Source: Thermus altitudinis (lineage in GTDB: Bacteria > Deinococcota > Deinococci > Deinococcales > Thermaceae). From it: a stretch of DNA of 64,000 bases. Below are positions 8,984-15,851 of the stretch, piece by piece; the first letter of the stretch is position 1; every line of letters begins with the position of its first letter. Location of the stretch: positions 1 through 64,000 of the forward strand of contig NZ_JAKTNQ010000009.1 in the NCBI RefSeq assembly GCF_022760835.1, in the 5' to 3' direction. The notes under the pieces are model-generated. The model did no database searches. It had not been told where the DNA came from and worked only from the letters and a program-made list of their open reading frames with translations. Both the position numbers and the translations under genes were made by a program.

Positions 8984-9040
8984 CCTTCGCCCAGCTGGGG
9001 CCCCAGGTATAGCCAGGGCTCGGGGCCAAGGGGGCGAAGG
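8984..9040 (+). other. Long structured stem-loop after rpsP
   Basis: A 9-bp perfect outer stem, CCTTCGCCC (8984-8992) with GGGCGAAGG (9032-9040), encloses a second perfect 6-bp stem, GGCCCC (8999-9004) with GGGGCC (9022-9027). No T tract follows it, so it is not itself an intrinsic terminator. A separate terminator lies 11 nt downstream. It could stabilise the ffh-rpsP mRNA 3' end or be a processing site. Confidence 0.5.
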
Positions 9041-9051
9041 AGGAGGCCAGG

Positions 9052-9080
9052 CGCCGGCAGGGTTTTCCCTCCGGCGTTTT
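9052..9080 (+). terminator. Intrinsic terminator after rpsP
   Basis: CGCCGG (9052-9057) pairs with CCGGCG (9071-9076), and AGGG (9059-9062) pairs with CCCT (9067-9070), with one bulged C. Loop TTTT, followed by TTTT (9077-9080). Confidence 0.7.
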
Positions 9081-9085
9081 CCCAT

Positions 9086-9091
9086 TAGGAT
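9086..9091 (+). promoter_or_regulatory. -10 element of a leaderless khpA promoter
   Basis: TAGGAT ends 6 nt before the ATG at 9098. The -35 position (about 9063-9068) falls in the loop and arm of the preceding terminator. No Shine-Dalgarno is seen. Confidence 0.55.
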
Positions 9092-9097
9092 TAGGGC

Positions 9098-9316
9098 ATG
9101 AAGGACCTGGTGGAATACCTGGCCAAGAGCGTGGTGGACCAGCCGGAGCGGGTCCGGGTGCAGGAAAGGCGCACCCGCGAGGGGCCGGTGTACATGGTGG
9201 AGGTGGCCCCTGAGGACAAGGGCCGGCTTATCGGCAAGCAGGGCCGGGTGATTGAGTCCATCCGCACTCTGGTGCGGGCCTACGCCAAGCGCAAGGTGGG
9301 GGTGGAGGTGCGCTAG
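9098..9316 (+). CDS. khpA: KH-domain RNA-binding protein KhpA
   Basis: A 72-residue single type II KH domain. The GxxG loop is in GRLIGKQGRVIES (about 44-56), with the following helix RTLVRAYA. KhpA, often with KhpB/Jag, binds many RNAs and affects cell division and sRNA function in Gram-positive bacteria. It sits at the normal place between rpsP and rimM. It appears to have its own leaderless promoter after the rpsP terminator and to be followed by another terminator-like hairpin, so it may be expressed independently of the ribosomal operon. Confidence 0.93.
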   Translation: MKDLVEYLAKSVVDQPERVRVQERRTREGPVYMVEVAPEDKGRLIGKQGRVIESIRTLVRAYAKRKVGVEVR

Positions 9317-9323
9317 GACTAGA

Positions 9324-9362
9324 CCCCTTCTTCCTCAGCGTGGGCGCAGGCAAGGGGATTTT
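9324..9362 (+). terminator. Terminator-like hairpin after khpA
   Basis: CCCCTT (9324-9329) pairs with AAGGGG (9352-9357), with an inner CCT/AGG pairing and a large internal loop, followed by ATTTT. It is weaker than the other terminators in this window because of the long loop. Confidence 0.45.
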
Positions 9363-9364
9363 GG

Positions 9365-9370
9365 CATAAT
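9365..9370 (+). promoter_or_regulatory. -10 element of a leaderless rimM promoter
   Basis: CATAAT ends 6 nt before the ATG at 9377. The first base departs from the TAnnnT consensus. It lies directly after the hairpin that follows khpA. Confidence 0.5.
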
Positions 9371-9376
9371 AGGGGT

Positions 9377-9865
9377 ATGCGCCTGGTGGAGATAGGCCGG
9401 TTTGGGGCGCCCTATGCCCTTCAAGGAGGGCTTAAGTTCCGGGGTGAGCCCGTGGTGGCCCACCTGGAGCGGGTCTATGTGGAAGGGCATGGCTGGCGGG
9501 CGCTGGAGGACCTCTACCAGGTGGGGGATGAGCTGGTGGTCCACCTGGTGGGGGTGCGAAGCCGGGAGCTGGCGGAGCCCTTGGTGGGCCTCAGGGTGTA
9601 CGCCGAGGTTTCGGAACTTCCCCCTTTGGCGGCGGGGCAGTACTACTACTTTGCCCTCATGGGCCTGCCGGTGTTCGTGGAGGGGGTTCAGGTGGGCGAG
9701 GTGGTGGACATCCTGGACGCTGGGGCCCAGGACGTCTTGATCATCCGCGGGGTGGGGGAGAGGCTTCGCGACCAAAGGGAGTTCCTGGTACCCTTGCAGG
9801 CCCCTTACGTGCGGGTGGAGGCGGAAGGGATCCATGTGGAGCCCATCCCCGGGCTTTTTGAGTGA
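9377..9865 (+). CDS. rimM: Ribosome maturation factor RimM
   Basis: A 162-residue RimM that binds S19 and helps 16S 3'-domain processing. The N-terminal beta-barrel begins IGRFGAPYALQGGL (about 6-19), matching the family's G-x-x-G-A-H-G-L-x-G opening with Tyr-Ala for His-Gly. The PRC-barrel follows from about residue 95 (YYYFALMGLPV, then VLDxG-like and VLIIRG). The stop TGA abuts the trmD ATG with no gap, so the pair is translationally coupled. Confidence 0.95.
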   Translation: MRLVEIGRFGAPYALQGGLKFRGEPVVAHLERVYVEGHGWRALEDLYQVGDELVVHLVGVRSRELAEPLVGLRVYAEVSELPPLAAGQYYYFALMGLPVFVEGVQVGEVVDILDAGAQDVLIIRGVGERLRDQREFLVPLQAPYVRVEAEGIHVEPIPGLFE

Positions 9866-10585
9866 ATGCGCTACAGCATCCTTACCCTTTTCCCTGGGCT
9901 CATCCTTCCTTGGCTTTCGGAATCCCTGATCAAAAGGGCCAGGGAGCGGGGGCTCATCAGGGTGGAGGTGGTGGACCTAAGGGCCTTTGGCCTGGGCCGC
10001 CACCGCACCGTGGACGATACCCCCTATGGCGGCGGGGCGGGGATGGTGATCCGTCCCGATGTGGCGGTGGCGGCTTTGGAGACGGTGCTCCCTGCGGACG
10101 AGGTGATCCTCCTCTCCCCGGCGGGGGAGCCCTTCACGCAAAAGGTGGCGGAGGAGCTGGCCGAGAAGGAGCACCTGGTCCTTCTTTCCGGGCGTTACGA
10201 GGGGTTTGACGCCCGGGTGGAGGCCTTTGTGACCCGTTCCTTAACCATTGGGGACTATGTGCTCATGGGGGGGGAGGTGGCGGCCTTGGCGGTGTTGGAG
10301 GCCACGGCTCGGCTTCTTCCCGGGGTGATCGGGGATCCGGAAAGCCACCGCAAGGACTCCTTTGTAGGGGGGCTTTTGGACTACCCCCACTACACCCGTC
10401 CGCCGGAGTTCCGCGGGCTAAAGGTACCCCAGGTCCTCCTTTCCGGGAACCACCAGGAGGTGGAGCGCTGGCGCCGGCGGGAGGCCTTGCGGAAAACCCT
10501 GGCCCTGCGCCCCGAGCTTCTTAGGGAGGCGAGGCTTGGGCCCCTCGAGGCCCAGTGGCTTGCAGAAGCGGACCGGGAGGGCTAG
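9866..10585 (+). CDS. trmD: tRNA (guanine-37-N1)-methyltransferase TrmD
   Basis: A 239-residue SPOUT methyltransferase making m1G37, which prevents +1 frameshifting. The trefoil-knot SAM site is visible as [13 protein letters not shown] (about 108-120) and GDYVLMGGE (about 129-137), and the substrate loop [11 protein letters not shown] lies near 50-60. A C-terminal helical domain, [17 protein letters not shown], completes it. Start and length are standard. It is followed by a 56-nt leader before rplS. Confidence 0.97.
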   Translation: MRYSILTLFPGLILPWLSESLIKRARERGLIRVEVVDLRAFGLGRHRTVDDTPYGGGAGMVIRPDVAVAALETVLPADEVILLSPAGEPFTQKVAEELAEKEHLVLLSGRYEGFDARVEAFVTRSLTIGDYVLMGGEVAALAVLEATARLLPGVIGDPESHRKDSFVGGLLDYPHYTRPPEFRGLKVPQVLLSGNHQEVERWRRREALRKTLALRPELLREARLGPLEAQWLAEADREG

Positions 10586-10641
10586 ACTAGAGACTGTTGC
10601 CCATGAACCCCTAAGGGTTCCTCTGGGGTAGGAGGATTGGG
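10586..10641 (+). promoter_or_regulatory. rplS leader with hairpins near the ribosome site
   Basis: GAACCC (10605-10610) pairs with GGGTTC (10615-10620). Immediately after, TCCTC (10619-10623) can pair with GAGGA (10632-10636), which is the Shine-Dalgarno. A TAGACT at 10583-10588 could be a weak -10. Autogenous control of L19 through leader RNA is known in other phyla, but this leader was not matched to a known class. Confidence 0.35.
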
Positions 10642-11097
10642 ATGAACCGAGGAGCTCTTCTTAAAGTGGTGGAGGCCAAGTATACCCGCACCGACCTGCC
10701 CGAGTTCCGGCCTGGCGACACCGTACGGGTGGCCTACCGGGTAAAGGAAGGCAACCGCACCCGGGTGCAGAACTTTGAGGGCATCGTCATCAAGATCAAG
10801 CGGAACGGCTACAACACCAGCTTCACCGTGCGCAAGGTGAGCTACGGGGTAGGGGTGGAGCGCATCTTCCCCCTGAACTCCCCCCTCATTGAGCGGATTG
10901 AGATCGTCCAGCGGGGCCGGGCCCGGCGGGCCAAGCTTTACTTCATCCGTGAGCTTTCCGAGAGGGAGATCCGCCGTAAGCTCCGCGCCGACCGCAAGCG
11001 CATCGGCCAGGACCAGGAGATGGCCAAGGCCGCCAAGGAGGCAGCCATCGCCGAGGCCGCCGAGGCACCCGCCCAAGGGGAGTCCAGCGCCGAGTAG
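10642..11097 (+). CDS. rplS: 50S ribosomal protein L19
   Basis: A 151-residue L19 at the 30S-50S interface. Conserved core: FRPGDTVRV (about 22-30), VQNFEGIVI (about 46-54), [17 protein letters not shown] (about 68-84) and RRAKLYF (about 94-100). The C terminus carries an extra acidic/Ala-rich tail of about 35 residues beyond the standard 115, as in other Thermus L19 proteins. TAGGAGG lies 6-7 nt before the ATG. It ends the ribosomal block; the next gene converges. Confidence 0.96.
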   Translation: MNRGALLKVVEAKYTRTDLPEFRPGDTVRVAYRVKEGNRTRVQNFEGIVIKIKRNGYNTSFTVRKVSYGVGVERIFPLNSPLIERIEIVQRGRARRAKLYFIRELSEREIRRKLRADRKRIGQDQEMAKAAKEAAIAEAAEAPAQGESSAE

Positions 11098-11100
11098 CCG

Positions 11101-11739
11101 TTATCCCGTGCTGGGGGGCGGGGAATCCCGCCCTCCGGCTTTGGTCAGGAACCCCAGGGCTCTGGCCCTGGCCAAGGCCTCCACCCGGTTCCGGGCCAGG
11201 AGCTTGCCATAGAGGCTTTCCAGGTGGTCTTTCACCGTATCCGGGGAAAGGCCTAAGGCCTTGGCTATCTCCTTCACGGAAAGCCCGTGGGCCAGAAGGC
11301 CCAGCACCTCTTCCTCCCTGGGGGTCAGGACGGGGAGGTCAGGGGGGGTGAGGCGTTCCTCCCCCCGGGCTACGCGCAGGAGGCGCCTTTTCAGCTCGGG
11401 GGCGGACAGCTCCTTGGAAAAGTAGGCGTCGGCCCCGGCCAGATAGGCCTCCCGTACCAAAGCGGGCTCCTGGTAGGTGGTGAGAAGGGCGATAAGGCCT
11501 TGGTATCCCGCGTGGCGTAGTTTCCGGGTGCACTCTAACCCGTCCAATACGGGCATCCTGAGGTCCAGGAGCACGGCTTCTGGCCTTAGGGCCAGGGTCT
11601 TGTCCAGGGCTTCTTGTCCGTCCTGGGCCTCGGCCACCACCACAAGGCCTTCCCCCTCGAGGCCCGCCCTAAGCCCCAGGCGGAAGAGGGGGTGGTCATC
11701 GGCGATCAGGACGCGGAGGCTAGGTTCTGGAGTCCCCAT
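11101..11739 (-). CDS. NarL/LuxR-type response regulator, orphan
   Basis: About 212 residues: a receiver domain (about 8-125) with acidic pocket ADDH, phosphorylatable Asp in VLLDLRMP near 58, and lysine in FSKELS near 108, then a LuxR-type helix-turn-helix (about 145-205) with LTPREEEVLGLLAHGLSVKEIA. The frame extends to 11754, but the M at 11739 has GGGCAGGA just before it, and the putative -10 TATGCT overlaps the upstream ATG. No histidine kinase lies next to it, so its partner must be elsewhere. Divergent from sdaAA, with both promoters inside a 60-bp gap, so regulation of sdaAA is possible but unproven. Confidence 0.88.
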   Translation of the reverse strand: MGTPEPSLRVLIADDHPLFRLGLRAGLEGEGLVVVAEAQDGQEALDKTLALRPEAVLLDLRMPVLDGLECTRKLRHAGYQGLIALLTTYQEPALVREAYLAGADAYFSKELSAPELKRRLLRVARGEERLTPPDLPVLTPREEEVLGLLAHGLSVKEIAKALGLSPDTVKDHLESLYGKLLARNRVEALARARALGFLTKAGGRDSPPPSTG

Positions 11740-11749
11740 TCCTGCCCTT

Positions 11750-11792
11750 AGCATAGGCCCGCCCCTGGGCGGATGGGGCCAAAGCCTATACT
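11750..11792. promoter_or_regulatory. Divergent -10 elements for the response regulator and sdaAA
   Basis: Minus strand: TATGCT at 11755-11750, 10 nt before the ATG at 11739. Plus strand: TATACT at 11787-11792, 6 nt before the ATG at 11799, the leaderless spacing. No convincing -35 is seen for either. Confidence 0.5.
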
Positions 11793-11798
11793 GAGGCT

Positions 11799-12662
11799 AT
11801 GCCATTAACCTTGAACGAACTGGCAAGCCTTTCTGGCCGGGCGTCGGGGGCGGTGCTTCGTGAGGAGGTGGAGGAAACCGGTTTAGTCCCCGAGGTTATC
11901 CTGGATGGGCTTCGGGAGCGCCTGGGCGTCATGCGGGATTCCATCCGCAGGGGTCTGGCCTCGGATGCCCCCAGCGTGGCGGGGATGGTGGGTTGGAACG
12001 CCAAGACCTTGTGGGAGGCCCCCGATCCCTTGCGGGACCCCCTCTTGAAACGGGTCCAGGCCTACGCCATGGCGGTCAATGAGGAGAACGCCCGCATGGG
12101 CCGGATTGTGGCCGCACCCACAGCGGGTAGCGCCGGGACCCTGCCGGGGGCTCTTCTGGGGGTGGCGGATCACCTGGGTATCCCCGACGAAGCCCTTCTC
12201 ATGCCCATGGTCCTGGCCGCCGGCGTGGCCAAGATCATCAACCGCCAGATCTACATCGCGGGGGCCAGCGGGGGGTGCCAGGCGGAGATCGGTTCCTCGG
12301 CCGCCATGGCGGCCGCCGCCGTTACCGAGCTCCTCGGAGGGAGCCCCGAGGCTTGTGCCCACGCGGCCGCTTTAGCCCTGCAGAACACCCTGGGCCTGGT
12401 TTGCGACCCCGTGGGGGGGTTTGTGGAGGTCCCCTGTGTGATGCGCAATGGGTTTTATGCGGTCCATGCGGTGAGCGCTGCCTCCATGGCCCTTGCGGGC
12501 ATCAGGAGCGTGATCCCTCCCGATGAGGTGATCCTGGCCATGGCGGGCATCGGCCGTCTCCTGCCCTTGGAGCTAAAGGAAACGGGCCTTGGGGGCTTGG
12601 CGGACACCCCCACGGGGCGTCGGCTTGCCGCCCAGGCCCTAGGGCAGGCTTCCGAGGATTGA
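11799..12662 (+). CDS. sdaAA: L-serine dehydratase (iron-sulfur), alpha subunit
   Basis: A 287-residue SdaAA, the catalytic half of the two-subunit [4Fe-4S] serine deaminase that makes pyruvate and ammonia. Cysteines expected to hold the cluster are in SGGCQAE (about 163), LVCDPVGG (about 205) and VPCVMRN (about 216). The substrate region APTAGSAGT (about 107-115) is intact. The beta subunit gene, normally adjacent in two-subunit systems, is not in the window. The start follows a leaderless -10. The next gene converges after 37 nt without a clear terminator. Confidence 0.92.
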   Translation: MPLTLNELASLSGRASGAVLREEVEETGLVPEVILDGLRERLGVMRDSIRRGLASDAPSVAGMVGWNAKTLWEAPDPLRDPLLKRVQAYAMAVNEENARMGRIVAAPTAGSAGTLPGALLGVADHLGIPDEALLMPMVLAAGVAKIINRQIYIAGASGGCQAEIGSSAAMAAAAVTELLGGSPEACAHAAALALQNTLGLVCDPVGGFVEVPCVMRNGFYAVHAVSAASMALAGIRSVIPPDEVILAMAGIGRLLPLELKETGLGGLADTPTGRRLAAQALGQASED

Positions 12663-12699
12663 GCCCGGCCACCCTGGGGCGCCAAGGGGCAGGATGGGG

Positions 12700-13557
12700 C
12701 TACTCCTCGCCTTTGGCCACCGGCACCCCCACCAGGTTGCCCCACTCTGTCCAGGAGCCATCGTAGTTCTTCACGTGCGGATAGCCCAGAAGGTACTTGA
12801 GGACAAACCAGGAGTGGCTGGAGCGCTCGGCGATGCGGCAGTAGACCACCACGTCCTTGTCCGGGGTGATCCCCAGGGGCTGGTACAGGGCCTCTAGTTC
12901 CTCTACGGTCTTAAAGGTGCCATCGGGGTTTACCGCCTTGGCCCAGGGGATGTTTTTGGCACCCGGGATGTGGCCGGCCCGTAGGGCCCCTTCCTGGGGA
13001 TAACCGGGCATGTGGGTGAGCTCTCCCCGGTATTCCTCGGGGCTGCGCACATCCACCAAAGCGCCCTTGCCCTCCTTCACCTTGAGGATATGCTTGAGCA
13101 CCTGGTCCCGGTAGGCGCGGATGGACTCATCCCTATAGGGGACGCGGTAGTGGCCTTTTGCGAAGGTGGGCACCTCGGTGGTGAGGGGGCGGCCCTCCTC
13201 CACCCATTTCTGGCGTCCCCCGTTCATCAGGCGCACGTCCTGGTGGCCGTTGTACTTGAGGAACCAGAAGGCATAGGCGGCCCACCAGTTGTTCTTGTCC
13301 CCGTAGAGGATCACCGTGGTGTCGTTGGAGATGCCAAGCCTTTCCATGAGGTTAGCAAACCCCTCTTCATCCACGAAATCCCGCACCACGGGGTCCCAGA
13401 AGTCCCTCTGCCAGTCCACTTTCTGGGCGTTGGGGATGTGGCCGGTGTCGTAGAGGAGGATGTCCTCGTCCACCTCGAGGATCCGAACCTGTGGGTCCTG
13501 CAGGCGCTCCTGAACCCATTCCGTGCTTACCAGTACCTCAGGATGGGCATACCCCAT
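12700..13557 (-). CDS. Thiosulfate sulfurtransferase (tandem rhodanese)
   Basis: A 285-residue two-domain rhodanese, closely resembling the structurally known T. thermophilus enzyme of the same length. The N-terminal domain (about 1-140) is catalytically silent. The C-terminal domain (about 150-285) holds the active-site Cys in [11 protein letters not shown] near 236-246. The frame is open back to 13764, but GGGAGG about 9 nt upstream and family length fix the ATG at 13557. It moves sulfane sulfur from thiosulfate to cyanide or thiols. Divergent from the manganese riboswitch transcript. Cytosolic: no signal peptide. Confidence 0.93.
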   Translation of the reverse strand: MGYAHPEVLVSTEWVQERLQDPQVRILEVDEDILLYDTGHIPNAQKVDWQRDFWDPVVRDFVDEEGFANLMERLGISNDTTVILYGDKNNWWAAYAFWFLKYNGHQDVRLMNGGRQKWVEEGRPLTTEVPTFAKGHYRVPYRDESIRAYRDQVLKHILKVKEGKGALVDVRSPEEYRGELTHMPGYPQEGALRAGHIPGAKNIPWAKAVNPDGTFKTVEELEALYQPLGITPDKDVVVYCRIAERSSHSWFVLKYLLGYPHVKNYDGSWTEWGNLVGVPVAKGEE

Positions 13558-13596
13558 ACCGCACCTCCCAGGCCAACATACCCCTGAGCGTGAAGT

Positions 13597-13661
13597 AATA
13601 AAGGAAACGAGCCCACATTTGGCAACAGGGCCTTGCCATGGGGGTGGGCGTCTGGTATAAA
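13597..13661. promoter_or_regulatory. Divergent promoters with inverted TTGCCA boxes
   Basis: Plus strand: TTGCCA (13633-13638), 17-nt spacer, extended TGGTATAAA with -10 at 13656-13661; start near 13668, just ahead of the riboswitch. Minus strand: TTGCCA (13625-13620) with TTTATT (13602-13597) 17 nt away, for the rhodanese gene. The two -35 boxes form an inverted repeat, TGGCAA-7-TTGCCA, at 13620-13638. Confidence 0.65.
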
Positions 13662-13665
13662 GGTA

Positions 13666-13790
13666 CCTGCGGGGAGTAGCCGCCCCCAGTGGGGGCCAGC
13701 CGATCGTCAGTACGGGAGCCTTCCCCGGTCGGCTGGGGCGCCTGAAGGCGCATGGCGAGACCACCTACGGGTGGCCTCGGTTTTTTGCTA
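13666..13790 (+). promoter_or_regulatory. yybP-ykoY (manganese) riboswitch
   Basis: Aptamer landmarks of the yybP-ykoY class are all present in order: GGGGAGTAGCC (13671-13681), a GCCCCC/GGGGGC hairpin (13682-13696), the stem CCAGCCGA/TCGGCTGG (13697-13704 with 13729-13736) enclosing the Mn2+-site consensus ATCGTCAGTACG, a GCGCC/GGCGC hairpin (13738-13751), and the closing GGCGAGACC (13754-13762). The 3' strand of the aptamer overlaps the 5' arm of a terminator, so Mn2+ binding should permit read-through into the zinc peptidase gene. The class is known to respond to Mn2+ in other bacteria; that this one does is inferred. Confidence 0.88.
13757..13786 (+). terminator. Riboswitch-controlled intrinsic terminator
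   Basis: GAG-A-CCACC (13757-13765) pairs with GGTGG-C-CTC (13770-13778) around TACG, followed by GG and six T (13781-13786). The 5' arm is also the conserved 3' end of the aptamer. Confidence 0.85.
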
Positions 13791-13814
13791 CTCTCCGTAA
13801 GGAGGTGCACGGGA

Positions 13815-14495
13815 ATGGACATGTTGGCGCTTTTGCTCATGGTGCTGGTCTTCGTGGCCAGCATGGTGATACAAGGAGGGTTGCAGGCTACGTTTGCCCG
13901 CTTTAGCCGGGTGGCCAATAGCCGTGGCCTCACGGGGGCCCAGGTGGCCCGGGCCATCCTGGATGCCCATGGCCTCACCCACGTGCGGGTGGAGCCGGTG
14001 CCGGGGGCTCTCACCGACCATTACGACCCCCACGCCAAGGCGGTGCGGCTTTCCGAGCCCAACTACGCCTCGCCCAGCCTAGCCGCCCTGGCGGTGGCGG
14101 CCCACGAGGTGGGGCATGCGGTGCAGGATGCCCAGGGGTATGCTTGGCTGCGGGTAAGGGCCAGCCTGCTGCCGGCCGCCAGCCTGGGTTCCAACCTGGG
14201 GCCTTGGCTGGTGATCCTGGGGCTTATGGTAGGGGCGATCGGTTTGGCCAAGCTGGGCCTCTACCTCTTCCTGGCGGTAGCCCTTTTCCAGCTGGTCACC
14301 CTGCCGGTGGAGTTTGACGCCTCGAGGCGGGCCTTGGAGTTCCTAAGGCGCATGGGCTTTCTTTCCCAACAGGAGATGGCCCCCGCCCGCCAGGTGTTGA
14401 CCTGGGCCGCCCTTACCTATGTGGCGGCCCTAGCCAGCTCCTTGGCCACCCTTCTTTACTACGCCAGCCTCCTCATGGGCCGCCGGGAGGAGTAG
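13815..14495 (+). CDS. Membrane zinc metallopeptidase (Zn_peptidase_2 / YugP family)
   Basis: A 226-residue integral membrane protease. An N-terminal membrane helix (about 3-22) precedes a cytosolic catalytic part with HEVGHAVQ near 95-102 (HExxH, two metal His and catalytic Glu). Two or more hydrophobic stretches follow (about 120-170), then EFDAS near 175, which likely gives the third ligand, and a final helix (about 195-220). GGAGG at 13801-13805 precedes the ATG at 13815; a second ATG lies two codons on. It is the first gene behind a manganese riboswitch, unlike the Mn2+ exporters usually found there. It is directly followed by a zinc-ribbon gene with no gap. Substrate unknown. Confidence 0.9.
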   Translation: MDMLALLLMVLVFVASMVIQGGLQATFARFSRVANSRGLTGAQVARAILDAHGLTHVRVEPVPGALTDHYDPHAKAVRLSEPNYASPSLAALAVAAHEVGHAVQDAQGYAWLRVRASLLPAASLGSNLGPWLVILGLMVGAIGLAKLGLYLFLAVALFQLVTLPVEFDASRRALEFLRRMGFLSQQEMAPARQVLTWAALTYVAALASSLATLLYYASLLMGRREE

Positions 14496-14744
14496 ATGCC
14501 CCTTCTCCTTTGCCCCAACTGCCAGGTGGGCATGCGGGAGGTGGAAAGACGGGGGGTCCTGTTGGACGTATGCCCCCAGTGCGGGGGTGTTTGGCTGGAC
14601 AAGGGGGAGCTGGAGAAACTCCTGGCCGAGGCCCGGGAAGTGGAGCGTTCCTACGAGGAGGAAAGGGAGGTCTACTACCGCAAAGAAGGGAAACCTTACA
14701 GGAAAAAGAAAGGGTTTCTGGAGATCTTTGACCTCTTTGACTGA
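14496..14744 (+). CDS. TFIIB-type zinc-ribbon protein (zf-TFIIB family)
   Basis: An 82-residue protein. Two CPxC pairs, LCPNCQ (5-10) and VCPQCGG (about 25-31), form one zinc ribbon, followed by [11 protein letters not shown], the hallmark of the bacterial zf-TFIIB family. The rest is a highly charged helix (Glu/Arg/Lys-rich) ending FLEIFDLFD. The ATG directly follows the peptidase stop TAG, so it is in the same riboswitch-controlled transcript. Function is not known; a chaperone or adaptor for the peptidase, or a metal sensor, are possibilities only. Confidence 0.85.
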   Translation: MPLLLCPNCQVGMREVERRGVLLDVCPQCGGVWLDKGELEKLLAEAREVERSYEEEREVYYRKEGKPYRKKKGFLEIFDLFD

Positions 14745-14759
14745 GGGCATGCCCCCTGA

Positions 14760-14788
14760 AAGCCCCCGGGAGACCCCGGGGGCTTTTT
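14760..14788 (+). terminator. Strong intrinsic terminator after the zinc-ribbon gene
   Basis: An 11-bp stem, AAGCCCCCGGG (14760-14770) with CCCGGGGGCTT (14775-14785), loop AGAC, followed by further T. It lies between convergent genes. Confidence 0.9.
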
Positions 14789-14798
14789 CGGGGATGGG

Positions 14799-15449
14799 CT
14801 ACTCCGCCTTCTTAAGGCGGAGGTACCAGCGCCTGTACTCGGCGTACTCGGTTTTTCTGGCTTCGTCGGCCTTAAGCTCCTCCAAGGTGGCCGGAGGCTT
14901 GACGATGGCGGCCTCCCCGGGTTGCCAGTCGGCAGGGGTGTTCAGGCCGGTGCGGTCGGTGAACTGGAGAGCCCGGATGAAGCGCAGAATCTCGTCAATG
15001 TTCCGACCCGTGGTGAGGGGGTAATACAGCATGCCCCGTAGGATACCGTTGGGGTCAATGATGAACACCGCCCGCACTGCAGCGGTTTCGCTGGCGGCGG
15101 GGTGGATCATGCCATAGAGCTTGGATACCTTCATGTCCAGGTCGGCGATGACCGGGAAGTTAATCTGGACCCCGGACATCTCCTCCAGGTCCTTCAGCCA
15201 GGCCAGGTGGGCGTAGATGGAGTCAATGGAAAGGCCTACCAGCTGAACACCCAGCTCCTCAAACTCCTTTTGCCGCTTGGCGAAGGCCAGAAACTCCGTG
15301 GAGCACACCGGGGTAAAGTCGGCGGGGTGGCTGAAGAGCACCACCCATTTGCCCTTGAGGTCGGATAGCCGAAGCTCCCCAGCCGTGGTCTTGGCCACGA
15401 AGTCCGGCGCAGGTTCGTTTAAACGGGGAAGGGTAACGGTCTCTTCCAT
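14799..15449 (-). CDS. 1-Cys peroxiredoxin (Prx6-type)
   Basis: A 216-residue peroxiredoxin. Peroxidatic Cys in HPADFTPVCSTEF near 48, with the supporting Pro/Thr of P-x-x-x-T/S-x-x-C, and the conserved Arg later in ETAAVRAVFIID. It has no other cysteine, so no intramolecular resolving partner. The long C-terminal domain (about 160-216), with WQPGEAAIVKPP, is typical of archaeal/Prx6-like enzymes. It reduces peroxides in the cytosol. GGAGG lies 6 nt before the ATG, and a clear promoter and leader hairpin stand upstream. Confidence 0.95.
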   Translation of the reverse strand: MEETVTLPRLNEPAPDFVAKTTAGELRLSDLKGKWVVLFSHPADFTPVCSTEFLAFAKRQKEFEELGVQLVGLSIDSIYAHLAWLKDLEEMSGVQINFPVIADLDMKVSKLYGMIHPAASETAAVRAVFIIDPNGILRGMLYYPLTTGRNIDEILRFIRALQFTDRTGLNTPADWQPGEAAIVKPPATLEELKADEARKTEYAEYRRWYLRLKKAE

Positions 15450-15460
15450 ACCAGACCTCC

Positions 15461-15514
15461 TCGGCTGATGTGCCAGCCGAAGGACACTATACCTTAAAGG
15501 GGTATCAGATGCAA
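15461..15514 (-). promoter_or_regulatory. Peroxiredoxin promoter and leader hairpin
   Basis: Minus strand TTGCAT (15514-15509), 17-nt spacer, TATAGT (15491-15486). Just after the start, CGGCTG and CAGCCG (within 15463-15480) form a 6-bp hairpin or palindromic operator in front of the ribosome site. Confidence 0.6.
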
Positions 15515-15524
15515 GTGATTTGCG

Positions 15525-15851
15525 TTAGCGGTTGTCCCCTGAGCCCCCGATCCTTCCCCGCTCCAAGCGGGAGCGGAGCTTAGCCAGATTGCCTTGGGCA
15601 ACCTCCTCCAAGCTCACCCCCAAGTCGGTGGCCAGCTGGGCCACATACCAAAGCACGTCCCCAAGCTCAGCCAGGAGATCCTCCCGAGCGTCCGGGCCGA
15701 GGGTTCCCCCGCGGTCTCTAAGCACCTTCTTTACCTTGTTGGCCAGTTCCCCTGCTTCGCCCACCAGGCCCAAGGTGGGGTACAGGATCCGGTAGGCCTC
15801 GGGGTAAAGGGCGGTCTTCTTGGCCTCCTGCTGGTACTCATTCAGGGTCAT
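15525..15851 (-). CDS. MazG-like nucleotide pyrophosphohydrolase
   Basis: A 108-residue all-alpha NTP pyrophosphatase of the MazG-like superfamily. Metal-binding motif GLVGEAGELANKVKK (about 28-42) gives the ExxE pair, and DLLAELGDVLWYVA (about 58-71) gives the ExxD pair. Proteins of this size usually work as dimers or tetramers to remove non-canonical nucleotides. The start overlaps the smc stop region by 14 nt, so it is the last gene of the bioY-to-mazG run. Exact substrate unknown. Confidence 0.88.
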   Translation of the reverse strand: MTLNEYQQEAKKTALYPEAYRILYPTLGLVGEAGELANKVKKVLRDRGGTLGPDAREDLLAELGDVLWYVAQLATDLGVSLEEVAQGNLAKLRSRLERGRIGGSGDNR

